From: Lachnospiraceae bacterium
GTDB taxonomy: Bacteria > Bacillota > Clostridia > Lachnospirales > Lachnospiraceae
Length of the DNA: 64,000 nt
Assembly (NCBI GenBank): GCA_022781985.1
Contig: JALESH010000054.1
Coordinates: 62,001 to 126,000 of the forward strand
Direction: 5' to 3'
Program-made: the position numbers and the translations under genes
Part shown: piece by piece, positions 42,490-51,040 of the stretch
How positions within the stretch are numbered: the first letter of the stretch is position 1
Layout: each line of letters starts with the position of its first letter
Notes under the pieces: model-generated
Database searches by the model: none
Told to the model about the DNA's origin: nothing
Seen by the model: only the letters and a program-made list of their open reading frames with translations

Positions 42490-43653
42490 TTAATTCAGTG
42501 ACAGCATCCTGGGCAGCTCCTCTCCCAGCAGGGGCCTGCACCATTCCCTGAAGGCTTCCGTCACCCCATTCCCCCTCTCATTGATAAAAGCATCCGGCAT
42601 GGTAGCCTCATACATCATTACCTCATCAATGGATGCCAGGAAGGGTTCCATTCGATAGGGGGAATCAGACAGCCTGCGGAAAGCCACCATCCTGCCGCTC
42701 TCCCCCTCCAGGGCCGCCCTGCAGGCCAGCTCTCCGGCCAGTCTTGCTTCCTCCCTGTCCACAGGGCTCTGCAGCAGGATGGAAGCCCTGCCCAGCAGTC
42801 CCGGCTTCTCTCCCCTGGCCTTATAGCCCAGCCTCCTGATGACCAGGCCGGCCAGATGGGAGCTCACATCCCCAAAATAGGTGGCCCTCTCTGTCCGGAA
42901 AATAGGCTCTACCACAGGCCTGCCCTCCCTGTCCGTAAGCCCCTCGCTGGCCACCACCACAATGCCTGTCTTTTTCTCCAGCAGCTTTCTCACATCCTCT
43001 ATGTACTGCTCCTCATCAAAGGGACGCTCCGGCAGGTAGATCAGATCCGGCCCGTCCCCTCCTCCGTCCCCGGCCAGGGCACTGGCCGCCGTGATCCATC
43101 CTGCATTTCTGCCGGAGGCCTCCACAACCACCACATGGATCGGAAGCCCCCTCACATCCGCGCACACCTCTCTCACACTCTGAGCAATGTAACGGGCCGC
43201 GCTTCCAAAGCCGGGACTGTGATCCGTGACGGCAATGTCATTGTCCATGGTCTTTGGGATCCCCATGACCTTGATGTCCATTCCCTTCTGCAGACAGGTC
43301 TTATACAGCCTTCCGCAGGCATCCATGGTTCCGTTGCCGCCGTTGAACAGCACATACCCTATGCCCCTCCTCTGCAGGATCTCTGCCATCCTGTCATACT
43401 CTTCCTCTTCCAGTGCATCCCTGGAGGTACCGATGGCAGACCCCGGCGTCTGCAGCAAAAGCCTCAGCTGCTCCTCCGGTAGCTGTCCCAGCTCTATAAA
43501 ATCTTCCCTCAGCAGCCCTCCCGTACCGTTCCTGGCTGCATATATATGCCTGATCTGCGGATATTTCCCTGCCTCCGTCACCGCACCATAAAGGGAGGAA
43601 TTGAGCACTGCCGTGGGTCCTCCCCCATGTATGATCAGAATACTGTCTCCCAT
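42490..43653 (-). CDS. Phosphofructokinase family kinase
   Basis: A 387-residue PFK-A family enzyme that phosphorylates fructose-6-phosphate or a similar sugar phosphate. ILIIHGGGPTAVLNSSLYGAV opens the chain. GGNGTMDACGRLY is the nucleotide/diphosphate site, and GIPKTMDNDI holds the catalytic aspartate region. Known for the family: Lys in PKT is typical of PPi-linked and group III enzymes (ATP enzymes have PGT), whereas Gly after GGN is typical of ATP enzymes. The donor is therefore undecided. VVVEASGRNAGWITAASAL is the substrate segment. It begins a kinase-aldolase-isomerase series and lies 32 bases after the response regulator. Confidence 0.88.
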   Translation of the reverse strand: MGDSILIIHGGGPTAVLNSSLYGAVTEAGKYPQIRHIYAARNGTGGLLREDFIELGQLPEEQLRLLLQTPGSAIGTSRDALEEEEYDRMAEILQRRGIGYVLFNGGNGTMDACGRLYKTCLQKGMDIKVMGIPKTMDNDIAVTDHSPGFGSAARYIAQSVREVCADVRGLPIHVVVVEASGRNAGWITAASALAGDGGGDGPDLIYLPERPFDEEQYIEDVRKLLEKKTGIVVVASEGLTDREGRPVVEPIFRTERATYFGDVSSHLAGLVIRRLGYKARGEKPGLLGRASILLQSPVDREEARLAGELACRAALEGESGRMVAFRRLSDSPYRMEPFLASIDEVMMYEATMPDAFINERGNGVTEAFREWCRPLLGEELPRMLSLN

Positions 43654-43685
43654 ACTCCTGCCGTCCTTTCCGCCGCTTCCGCAGG

Positions 43686-44360
43686 CTAAAATAAATGTTC
43701 TATTTTCAGATCATGTATAATCTGGATAATTTCCTTGCTCCTGCTGCATCCGAACTTTCTCAGCAGCCCTTTGATCTGTGTCTTTACCGTACTGTTCTCC
43801 ACCCCCCGTATTCCTGCAATCTCATTCACCTTATAGCCCTGCAGGAGCAGCTTGATCAGCTCACGCTCCACGGCTGTCAGCTTGGAAATATTGTTGATGA
43901 AAAACAGGAGGCTTCTCTCACTTTTCTGCAGCCTGATGTATTCCTCCATGATGGTTTCATGGATCCTGCTCTGCATCACAGGATTCCCCCTGTAGGCACA
44001 GCGGATATGATACAGGATCTCCTCCTCCTCGCAGCCCTTCACCAGATAGTCCAGGGCGCCTGCACCCATGGCCGTAACGATCATCTCCCTGGTCTCATGG
44101 GCCGTCAGGAAAATCACCGCTGCGGATGGATCCGCCTCCCGGATCTCCTCTGTTGCCAGGATGCCCGAGTTCTTCTGCTCCATCTCGATATCCATCAAAA
44201 TGATGTCATAGTCCGTTTCCTGTGCCAGCCTTACGATTTCTCGTCCGGAGGCTGCATCACCTACCACTTCCATATCCGGCTGTCTGTTGATGACTTCAAT
44301 CAAATCCTCCTTGAGCAGCTGAAAATCATCTGCAACCAGTATCCTGATTTTATCTGCCAT
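43686..44360 (-). CDS. NarL/LuxR-type response regulator
   Basis: A 224-residue two-component regulator. The receiver domain starts KIRILVADDFQLLKEDL with the phospho-acceptor about Asp57 in IILMDIEME, the conserved Thr in FLTAHE and Lys in YLVKG. A C-terminal helix-turn-helix follows (LTAVERELIKLLLQGYKVNEIAGIRGVENSTVKTQIKGLLRKFG). MADKIRI was chosen as start with AGGGG upstream. It pairs with the adjacent histidine kinase and probably controls the flanking catabolic genes, by position only. Confidence 0.92.
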   Translation of the reverse strand: MADKIRILVADDFQLLKEDLIEVINRQPDMEVVGDAASGREIVRLAQETDYDIILMDIEMEQKNSGILATEEIREADPSAAVIFLTAHETREMIVTAMGAGALDYLVKGCEEEEILYHIRCAYRGNPVMQSRIHETIMEEYIRLQKSERSLLFFINNISKLTAVERELIKLLLQGYKVNEIAGIRGVENSTVKTQIKGLLRKFGCSRSKEIIQIIHDLKIEHLF

Positions 44361-44407
44361 ATTCCCCTGTCCTTTCATGCATCCGGATTTCCCCCTCTAT
44401 GGTTTCC

Positions 44408-45901
44408 CTACTGATATCTGGGCAGGAGAATGCAGAAGCTGCTTCCTTCCCCCTCCCTGCTTTCCACCCGCAGGGATCCAAGATGGCTTTTGACGATTTC
44501 CCTGACATAATAGAGCCCCATACCCCAGTTATAGTTGGAATTTTTACTGGTAAAAAAGGGATCAAAAACCTTTTTGAGCTTTCCCTTCGCCATCCCGCAC
44601 CCATTGTCCCGTACCTCAATCACTGTATAGAGCCTCTCGTTGCGGCATTGAAGAAGGATCCGCCCCTCCTCCTGTTTTCCTGCCTCAATCACTGCCTCCT
44701 GGGCATTTACCAACAGATTATAAAGGGCCTCACAGAAATGCGCCTTATCCGCCAGGATCAAGGACACATCTCCCAGCTTGATCTCCACCTCCGCCTCAGG
44801 ATACTTCTTATGGAAACGCTCTACCGCATTCCCGGCAATTTCTTCAACGGGTACCGGCACCATGTAAATTGCATTTGCTTTTACACATCGGTACAGCTCC
44901 TCCATACGCAGAAGCATGGTATTGTTAAAATCCTCCAGCACATCTACATATTCCCTGACCTTCATCACATCCACCTTGGGCTGCTCATAGAGCTGCCCTA
45001 TTCTCTTATAGATCACCCTGCCGGAAAGAAGCTGATTCTTCATGCTGTGAACGAACATGGACACACCTACCCTGGCTGTGTCAAATTTCCGTTCCATGAT
45101 CACATCCTCCTTATCTGCCGCAAAATTGCTGCTGGTATACCGCAAAAGACTGTAAAAGCCAAATATACAACAGATAATGCTTACAATAACGAGAACACAG
45201 TAGCTGAACAGCGAAGGATCCACCTGCAGATAGCCCACGCCCTTACTCCAGAGACTCATATCACTGTAAAAATGATATACCTGCCCGGGATCCTGCTGAT
45301 AGTACAGCAGGTAGATCCCTGTCAGCGCCACCATGCTGACACTGATCTGGCAGAACTGTCTTTTACAGAATTTCATGGTGATGGAGTAATACTCCCACAC
45401 CAGAAGCGCCACTGCTGCCAGCAGATAGGCGGTGATCCACAGCAGCGTTCCGTTCACCAGCAGTTTTTTGAAAAATGCATTGGGCCTGCATAGCGCCCTG
45501 TAAATCCCTGGAATATATAGCACCAGGGTGACCGCCGGCAGCACAGCCGCTGCCTTCTGTATCCAGGTATTTTTGCGAATCAGAGGAATCATGGAATAGC
45601 ACATGGACAGTTCAAGCAGGAAAAAAGGAAACAGCGTCCTGCCCAGCGCGATCAGGAAGCCAAGCTGATTCAGGGTGATCAGAAAATACTGTATCTTCAC
45701 CCGTATGGCCGGAGAAATATACAGAAACCTCATCACCTCCTGTGAAACACCGCCTTTTTTGGCAATAAATATCATAACGCCGCATATTTCCAGCATCAGG
45801 CTCAGGCACAGTCCAAGCATATACATGGATTCTCTGCTCTTCTTTACGCAGAGGGTCAGGACAGATGCCGCCACCAGGGTTATGGTCAAAATAATCAGCA
45901 T
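44408..45901 (-). CDS. Membrane sensor histidine kinase
   Basis: A 497-residue kinase. The first about 255 residues hold seven or eight membrane helices with little outside them, suggesting it senses a membrane-embedded or small-molecule signal. The phospho-acceptor is about His285 in SMFVHSMKNQLLSG. The ATPase has N-box LYNLLVNAQEAV, G1 VRDNGCGM, F-box FDPFFTSK and G2 GMGLYYVREIV. GGAGG lies 5 bases before the ATG. It is followed by its response regulator after 47 bases, and lies between nagA and the phosphofructokinase-family gene. Confidence 0.93.
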   Translation of the reverse strand: MLIILTITLVAASVLTLCVKKSRESMYMLGLCLSLMLEICGVMIFIAKKGGVSQEVMRFLYISPAIRVKIQYFLITLNQLGFLIALGRTLFPFFLLELSMCYSMIPLIRKNTWIQKAAAVLPAVTLVLYIPGIYRALCRPNAFFKKLLVNGTLLWITAYLLAAVALLVWEYYSITMKFCKRQFCQISVSMVALTGIYLLYYQQDPGQVYHFYSDMSLWSKGVGYLQVDPSLFSYCVLVIVSIICCIFGFYSLLRYTSSNFAADKEDVIMERKFDTARVGVSMFVHSMKNQLLSGRVIYKRIGQLYEQPKVDVMKVREYVDVLEDFNNTMLLRMEELYRCVKANAIYMVPVPVEEIAGNAVERFHKKYPEAEVEIKLGDVSLILADKAHFCEALYNLLVNAQEAVIEAGKQEEGRILLQCRNERLYTVIEVRDNGCGMAKGKLKKVFDPFFTSKNSNYNWGMGLYYVREIVKSHLGSLRVESREGEGSSFCILLPRYQ

Positions 45902-45909
45902 TTTGCCTC

Positions 45910-47061
45910 CTATTTTTTTATCAAATTGCCTCCCACAAATACATCCGCCACATTATTCTCTGCATCCAGCAGCACCAGATCTGCATCCTTGCCCTCTTCC
46001 ACAGAGCCTTTTGTCTCAAAAATGCCCAGCAGTTTAGCCGGATTTTCAGAAAGCATGGGAAGGATCTCCTCTATGGGCCTTCCTGTGAAAGCCAGCAGAT
46101 TCTTCAGCGCTGTGTCCTGGGTGAGGGTGCTTCCTGCACGAACGCCGTTTTCCAGCAGCTTGGCATCGCCATCCTCTACGATCACATCGTTGACACCCAG
46201 CTTATACCGGCCATCCGGCAGGCCTGCGGCCATAATAGAGTCCGTGATGGCCACCACCCTGTCCAGTCCCTTGGTCTTGATCAGCAGGCGGACTACTCCG
46301 GGATGCAGATGTCTGCCGTCGCAGATGGCCTCGCAGTAAATGTCGGATTCCAGCGCAGCTCCCATGACAGAGGGAAAATGCTGATGGAGCAGCTTCATGG
46401 CATTGAATATATGGGTACAGCAGGCCGCTCCTTTGTCAATGGCATCCAGGCAGGTATCGTAATCTGCCCCGGAATGGCCGATGGCCACCGTAATTCCCAG
46501 CTCCCTCATGGCCGGAATATCGTCCACGATCCCCTTCACCTCCGGAGAAACAGTGATATAACGGATATTTCCCTCTGCACGCTCCTGATACTCCCTTAAC
46601 AGCGGCATATTAGCCTTCTGCAGCAGATGCTCAGGCATGGCCCCCTTGTATTCGCTGGCCAGGAAAGGGCCTTCCAGATGGATACCCAGAAGATTGGCCC
46701 CCCTGTGCTCCAGCTTCTGATGGGCCTTGAACTGATCGATACACCACTCTGTCTGCTCCCTGGTGTCCGTCAGCACGGAGCACAGCCAGGACGTGGTGCC
46801 GTTTCCCGCTGCGAAACGACAGATTTTTTCCAGCTCCTCCGCAGTAGCCGCATTCACATCCACACCTACCGCGCCATGGGTATGTACATCTATGAATCCC
46901 GGAACCACTCTCTTCCCGGAAGCATCATAGGTCTCTGCCCCCTCCGGCAGGCCTGCATCCCCATCCTGCAGCAGGATCCTGCCTTCTTTTATACCCACTG
47001 TCTTTTTTTCAAATTTATGTCCGATATATACCTCTCCGTTTATTATATAACAATCCTGCAT
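45910..47061 (-). CDS. nagA: N-acetylglucosamine-6-phosphate deacetylase
   Basis: Amidohydrolase that removes acetyl from GlcNAc-6-phosphate. The 383 residues show GKRVVPGFIDVHTHGAVGVDVN (metal site, about 50-70), HLEGPFLASEYKGAMPEHLL (metal Glu region, about 130), a GHSGADYDTCLDAI histidine near 195, THIFNAM near 215, and AITDSIMAAGLPDGRY with the catalytic aspartate (about 270). The C-terminus returns to the small beta domain (GKDADLVLLDAENNV). It is 76 bases after nagB and 8 bases before the kinase gene. Confidence 0.95.
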   Translation of the reverse strand: MQDCYIINGEVYIGHKFEKKTVGIKEGRILLQDGDAGLPEGAETYDASGKRVVPGFIDVHTHGAVGVDVNAATAEELEKICRFAAGNGTTSWLCSVLTDTREQTEWCIDQFKAHQKLEHRGANLLGIHLEGPFLASEYKGAMPEHLLQKANMPLLREYQERAEGNIRYITVSPEVKGIVDDIPAMRELGITVAIGHSGADYDTCLDAIDKGAACCTHIFNAMKLLHQHFPSVMGAALESDIYCEAICDGRHLHPGVVRLLIKTKGLDRVVAITDSIMAAGLPDGRYKLGVNDVIVEDGDAKLLENGVRAGSTLTQDTALKNLLAFTGRPIEEILPMLSENPAKLLGIFETKGSVEEGKDADLVLLDAENNVADVFVGGNLIKK

Positions 47062-47137
47062 ACTAATACCATCCTTTTTCTGTTATTTTGACTGTGCCCT
47101 TGCGAACGGCGCGGGCTGAACTCTTATCGCTATTGCT

Positions 47138-47959
47138 TTATTCCGGCAAATTGGCCACAAATTCTGTGATGCGCAGAGAGATGTCCGGGTGTCCCTGGAG
47201 CAGGCTCACCGGAAAATGGGCGCTTCTTTCTCCGTAGGCCGCATGCCTCACTACACTTCTATGCCAGTCACGGAAGCAGCCCAGGCGGATCTTTCCTGCG
47301 GAGGCTATCTCCTTCATTCCTACTGTGACACAATAATGAGGCATATCATCCAGTGCGCCGTTCAGATCCCCGATGGAATTCACAGCCCTGGTCTCCCTGG
47401 AGATCTCCAGCACCCTGGCCGGAAGCTGCAGAAACTCTTCCGGCGTCATAGAGTCATCAGCTTCATTAAAGGCCACATGGCCGTTGATGCCTATGCCGCC
47501 AAAGCAGATGTCCACACCGCCCAGCCTGTCTATCACCTCCTGTATATATCCGGGATTTTTCGGGTCCGGAAATATCCTCTGTTCCTCAGGCATTACCAGC
47601 TCAGGCAGAATCTGCCCATAGACCCGGCGGTCCATGAAGCCCCGGAAGCTGAGCCTGTGTTCCTTCTCTATCCATTCCTTTTCATCGGTAAGATATTCAT
47701 CCATATTGATGAACCACACATTTTTCAGACTGATTTTTTCCCGGTTCACACGCTCCACAAAATAGGGGTACTGGCCCACCGGACCTACAGGACAGATGAA
47801 TACCGTATGCTCTCCCAATGCATTTTTTCTCTTGATCTCTTCTGCCATCTCCTCTGCCATAGCCTGAAATACAGTGGCATTATCCTCCATTACAATCAGG
47901 GGAATTTTGGGATTGCTTACCAGCTCCTGCCTGTCATAATAGTAATAATCATGTTTCAT
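47138..47959 (-). CDS. nagB: Glucosamine-6-phosphate deaminase/isomerase family protein
   Basis: A 273-residue NagB-family protein converting GlcN-6-phosphate to fructose-6-phosphate and ammonia. WFINMDEYL holds the proton-transfer aspartate (Asp72 of E. coli NagB), and GGIGINGHVAFNE holds the catalytic His and Glu. The phosphate-binding loop is unusual: the family pattern GLPTGSTP is read here as CPVGPVGQYPY. The N-terminus is tyrosine-rich (MKHDYYYYDRQE). The start was moved inward to the ATG preceded by GGAAGAGAG. Next to nagA, so amino-sugar use is the simplest reading; the altered loop leaves room for another hexosamine phosphate. Confidence 0.85.
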   Translation of the reverse strand: MKHDYYYYDRQELVSNPKIPLIVMEDNATVFQAMAEEMAEEIKRKNALGEHTVFICPVGPVGQYPYFVERVNREKISLKNVWFINMDEYLTDEKEWIEKEHRLSFRGFMDRRVYGQILPELVMPEEQRIFPDPKNPGYIQEVIDRLGGVDICFGGIGINGHVAFNEADDSMTPEEFLQLPARVLEISRETRAVNSIGDLNGALDDMPHYCVTVGMKEIASAGKIRLGCFRDWHRSVVRHAAYGERSAHFPVSLLQGHPDISLRITEFVANLPE

Positions 47960-47980
47960 CTCTCTCTTCCATCCTTCCTT

Positions 47981-48016
47981 AAAATTCAATGGGGCTGCCT
48001 GAAAGCAGCCCCATTG
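47981..48016 (-). terminator. Terminator between the ABC operon and nagB
   Basis: Perfect 12-bp stem CAATGGGGCTGC-TTTCAG-GCAGCCCCATTG followed by AATTTT on the minus strand. Its end is only 22 bases from the nagB start, with no promoter visible between. Confidence 0.8.
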
Positions 48017-48062
48017 TTTCCAGCCTGACTACTGCCGTTCAGCCAAAAGTCCAGCCTGCATT

Positions 48063-49148
48063 TTAATAATTTCCAGCCTCAACCATAACATCCAGCAATA
48101 CATAATCCTCTACTGCGGGATCTCCCTCTACTGCGCCTGCAGTAATGAAGTTCTGTTTCTGCAGCTCATAATAGCCCTTTACCGTACCGTCGCCTGCACC
48201 TGCGGACACTTCCCTTCCTGTCAGCCACTGTGCATCGCCTCTCTGCTCGTAAACGGTTTCCTTATCCTGTGCCACCTGCTTTGCAACCAGCTCAGCAGTT
48301 GCCTCCTGGTTCTCTGTTGCTGCATAATCCATGGCCTTAAACAAAGCCCTGCAGAATCTTACCAGGACATCCCTGTTCTCTGCTGCATATCCGGGCATTG
48401 CAATCCAGCTTGCCAGGGAAACCGTCTGGTCAGAGAAGGTCATATTATCCGTCAGCTTGGTAGCATCCGGCATCTCCTCCAATACCTTCAGGCTGTTAGG
48501 GGACCAGGTAGCACATGCATCCACTCCTCCGGACAGCATGGCGGTCACGATTGCAGATGCATCCATATCTACGGCTTCGATATCATCCATAGTCATGCCT
48601 GCCTTTGTGAGGGAATTTACAAGGATGTCTTCACTGGAGCTTCCTGAGGAATAGGCTACCTTCTTGCCTGCCAGATCCTCTACCTTTGTGATGCCGGGAC
48701 CGCCGATCAGCGCATCGCCGTTGGAGATGTGGGACAGTGCAAAGATGGTTGCCTGGCCGTTGATGGCCAGCTTGTGGGCACCCTGTCCAATGTAGCCGAT
48801 ATCAATGCTTCCGGACTCCATTGCCGCGATGATGGTGGGGCCGTCCTGGAACTCTGTCAGCTGCACTGTGATTCCCTCTTCCTCCAGATATCCCTGGGCA
48901 ATTGCATTTTCGATGGACCAGAGGCTTCCGTAATTAGGCATGTAAGCTACGTTCAGGGTAACCGGCTCTACAGCCGCCTCTGCCGGCGCTTCCGCAGCCG
49001 GTGTTTCTTCTGCCGCCTTTTCCTCAGCAGGAGCCTCTGTCTTTGCCTCCTCATTCGGGGCTGCCGCTTCCTTGCTGCTTCCGCAGCCTGCCAGCATCCC
49101 CACTGCCATCGTTGCCGACAACAAAAGACTCAATACTTTCTTTTTCAT
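48063..49148 (-). CDS. NitT/TauT-type ABC transporter substrate-binding lipoprotein
   Basis: A 361-residue lipoprotein of the SsuA/TauA/NrtA class. The signal peptide ends in lipobox LAGC. An Ala/Glu/Pro-rich linker (about 26-62) tethers the domain. The binding domain begins VTLNVAYMPNYGSLWSIENAIAQGYLEEEGITVQL, with SGSIDIGYIG and KVAYSSGSSSEDILVN as ligand-region segments. Members bind nitrate, sulfonates, taurine, thiamine precursors or riboflavin; the substrate cannot be read here. AAGGAGG precedes the ATG. It is the last gene of a permease-ATPase-SBP set. Confidence 0.93.
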   Translation of the reverse strand: MKKKVLSLLLSATMAVGMLAGCGSSKEAAAPNEEAKTEAPAEEKAAEETPAAEAPAEAAVEPVTLNVAYMPNYGSLWSIENAIAQGYLEEEGITVQLTEFQDGPTIIAAMESGSIDIGYIGQGAHKLAINGQATIFALSHISNGDALIGGPGITKVEDLAGKKVAYSSGSSSEDILVNSLTKAGMTMDDIEAVDMDASAIVTAMLSGGVDACATWSPNSLKVLEEMPDATKLTDNMTFSDQTVSLASWIAMPGYAAENRDVLVRFCRALFKAMDYAATENQEATAELVAKQVAQDKETVYEQRGDAQWLTGREVSAGAGDGTVKGYYELQKQNFITAGAVEGDPAVEDYVLLDVMVEAGNY

Positions 49149-49274
49149 TTTACTTCCTCCTTCATTAAAAATATGATGATCTATACCCTTCAGGCCGTTT
49201 GTCTCCGGCCCCGGTATCCTCTACCTTTACGGAAACCCTGCCCTTTTGCCAGCCTCAGGCCAGGACGGATGTCT

Positions 49275-50066
49275 CTACTTCCGCACCTCCAGATATTCCT
49301 GATATACCTGGCTCCAGATATGGTTCTTCAGCTCCAGGAACCTGGATGACATCTTGGTTTCCTGATCCCTGGGATAGGGAATGTCGATATCCACGATTTC
49401 CTTGATCCGCCCCGGTCTGGCACTCATGATAATTACCTTCTGGGCCAGAATAATGGCTTCGTCCACATCATGAGTAATAAAGAAGCAGGTCTTCTGCTCC
49501 TTCTCCCAGGTCTCCAGCAACTCCGTCTGGAGCTGGGTCCTGGTCTGGGCATCCAGGGCGCCGAAGGGCTCATCCATCAAAAGAATGGAGGGATTCACCG
49601 CATAGGCCCTGGCAATGGCCACCCTCTGCTTCATACCTCCTGACAGCTCCTTGGGATAGTGATTGACAAAATCCTCCAGCTGAACCATCTTTATGTATTT
49701 CATGGCGGTTTCTTCCGCTTCTTTTCCCTTGATTCCCTTCAGCTTCAGGCCAAACATAACGTTTTTCTTTACCGTCAGCCAGGGGAAGAGGGCATACTGC
49801 TGAAATACCACCCCGCGCTCTGTTCCTGTTCCAGCCACTTCCTTACCGTCGCAGTATACCTTTCCGGAGGTAGGCTCCAGCAGCCCCGCAATAATGTTCA
49901 GAAGAGTGGATTTCCCGCATCCGGAGGGACCTACCACACAGATAAACTGATTTTCCATAATATCCAGGCTGACGCCGTTCAATGCGATCATCTCTCCGTT
50001 GCGGGTATCAAACACCCTTCGCACATTATCTATCTTAACCTTTACACTTCTCTCTTCTCTTGCCAT
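49275..50066 (-). CDS. NitT/TauT-type ABC transporter ATP-binding protein
   Basis: A 263-residue ABC ATPase of the SsuB/TauB class. Walker A GPSGCGKST (about 43-51), Q-loop VFQQYALFPWLTVKKNV, signature ELSGGMKQRVAIARA, Walker B SILLMDEPFGALD and H-loop FITHDVDEAIILA are all intact. It overlaps the permease gene by 25 bases, so the two are translationally coupled. It energises uptake of the same unknown ligand as the neighbouring binding protein. Confidence 0.95.
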   Translation of the reverse strand: MAREERSVKVKIDNVRRVFDTRNGEMIALNGVSLDIMENQFICVVGPSGCGKSTLLNIIAGLLEPTSGKVYCDGKEVAGTGTERGVVFQQYALFPWLTVKKNVMFGLKLKGIKGKEAEETAMKYIKMVQLEDFVNHYPKELSGGMKQRVAIARAYAVNPSILLMDEPFGALDAQTRTQLQTELLETWEKEQKTCFFITHDVDEAIILAQKVIIMSARPGRIKEIVDIDIPYPRDQETKMSSRFLELKNHIWSQVYQEYLEVRK

Positions 50067-50821
50067 CCTGTAAACCGCCTTTCCAAGAATTTAACGAACT
50101 TTTCAAAAATCATGCCTATAATGCCTATAATAATAATATATAAGAGCATGGGCGGTGTGTCAAAGCTGTTGTTCAGCGACCGGATCCTCATCCCCAGTCC
50201 TGCCACAGCCCCCGTAGATTCGGCTGCGATCAGTGTGGTCAGGGCCGTTGAGCTTCCCAGCCTCACTGCCGTGATGATGAAGGGCAGAGTAGCCGGCGCG
50301 ATCACCTTGAGAAAAATATCCTTATCCGTGGCACCCAGCACCCTGGCTGCCTTGATCAGTGTCTCATCCACATTGATAACACCCTGATAGATGGTCACTG
50401 TCATAATCAGGAAGGTGGCAATCGTGATGACGATGATCTGAGGCCTGCGCCCCACACCTGCTGAAATAACTACCAGGGGTACATATGCAAGAGGAGGAAT
50501 ATTCCTGATGAACTGGATCCAGGGCTCAATAATGTTGCGAACCGGTGAATACCATGCCATCAGAACCGCCACGGGCAGGGACAGTACAAAACCGATGGCA
50601 AAGCCGGCCCCTACAGAGATCAGGCTGCTGGAAATATCGGACCAGAACACACCTCTGTCTATCATGGTGCCAATGGACTGAACCGTCTTGATCAGGTTCG
50701 GAAAGCTTCTGGCCGTCTTTGGGTTAATCGACAACAGATACCATAAACACATGGCTGTTGCAAAGGATATCAGAAGCCATGCCCACTTAGGGATGCGGCT
50801 CCCTTTATTTTTCTTATTCAT
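50042..50821 (-). CDS. NitT/TauT-type ABC transporter permease
   Basis: A 259-residue inner-membrane permease of the SsuC/TauC class with six hydrophobic segments. The EAA-type loop contacting the ATPase is GATDKDIFLKVIAPATLPFIITAVRLG (about 165-195). IPPLAYVPLVVISAGVG is the conserved segment before it. AGGAG precedes the ATG. It is the first gene of the transporter operon and follows a leader with a predicted three-way junction. Confidence 0.94.
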   Translation of the reverse strand: MNKKNKGSRIPKWAWLLISFATAMCLWYLLSINPKTARSFPNLIKTVQSIGTMIDRGVFWSDISSSLISVGAGFAIGFVLSLPVAVLMAWYSPVRNIIEPWIQFIRNIPPLAYVPLVVISAGVGRRPQIIVITIATFLIMTVTIYQGVINVDETLIKAARVLGATDKDIFLKVIAPATLPFIITAVRLGSSTALTTLIAAESTGAVAGLGMRIRSLNNSFDTPPMLLYIIIIGIIGMIFEKFVKFLERRFTGWQEKREV

Positions 50822-50907
50822 ACGCTTCTCCTTTTCTATGCATTTTCCATGGATATTTTTATTTTAACAAATTCTCTTTTTTTTGAAAGGCGGAACTTAT
50901 TTCATCC

Positions 50908-50958
50908 TTTTGGCAATGGGGCTGCTGCCCCTGACCCGGATGATCTCCCCGGCCAAAA
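50908..50958 (-). promoter_or_regulatory. Predicted three-way-junction RNA in the ABC transporter leader
   Basis: On the minus strand TTTTGGC and GCCAAAA (perfect 7 bp) enclose two hairpins, CCGG-GGAGATCAT-CCGG and GGGGC-AGCA-GCCCC. It lies about 90 bases before the permease start. I do not recognise it as a known riboswitch, and no terminator follows. An alternative is chance structure in a GC-rich stretch. Confidence 0.4.
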
Positions 50959-50963
50959 CCATA

Positions 50964-50993
50964 TAGACAGCGTGAGCATCTGTATATTATAAT
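50964..50993 (+). promoter_or_regulatory. Promoter of the DUF3048 lipoprotein gene
   Basis: TAGACA (50964-50969), 18 bases, TATAAT (50988-50993) on the plus strand, 48 bases before the start codon. The same A/T block can be read as TATAAT on the minus strand (50986-50991) for the divergent ABC operon, but with a poor -35. Confidence 0.65.
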
Positions 50994-51040
50994 ATTTGAA
51001 AACCGGCATGGAGACCGGATTACAGAAAGAGGAAATGAAA

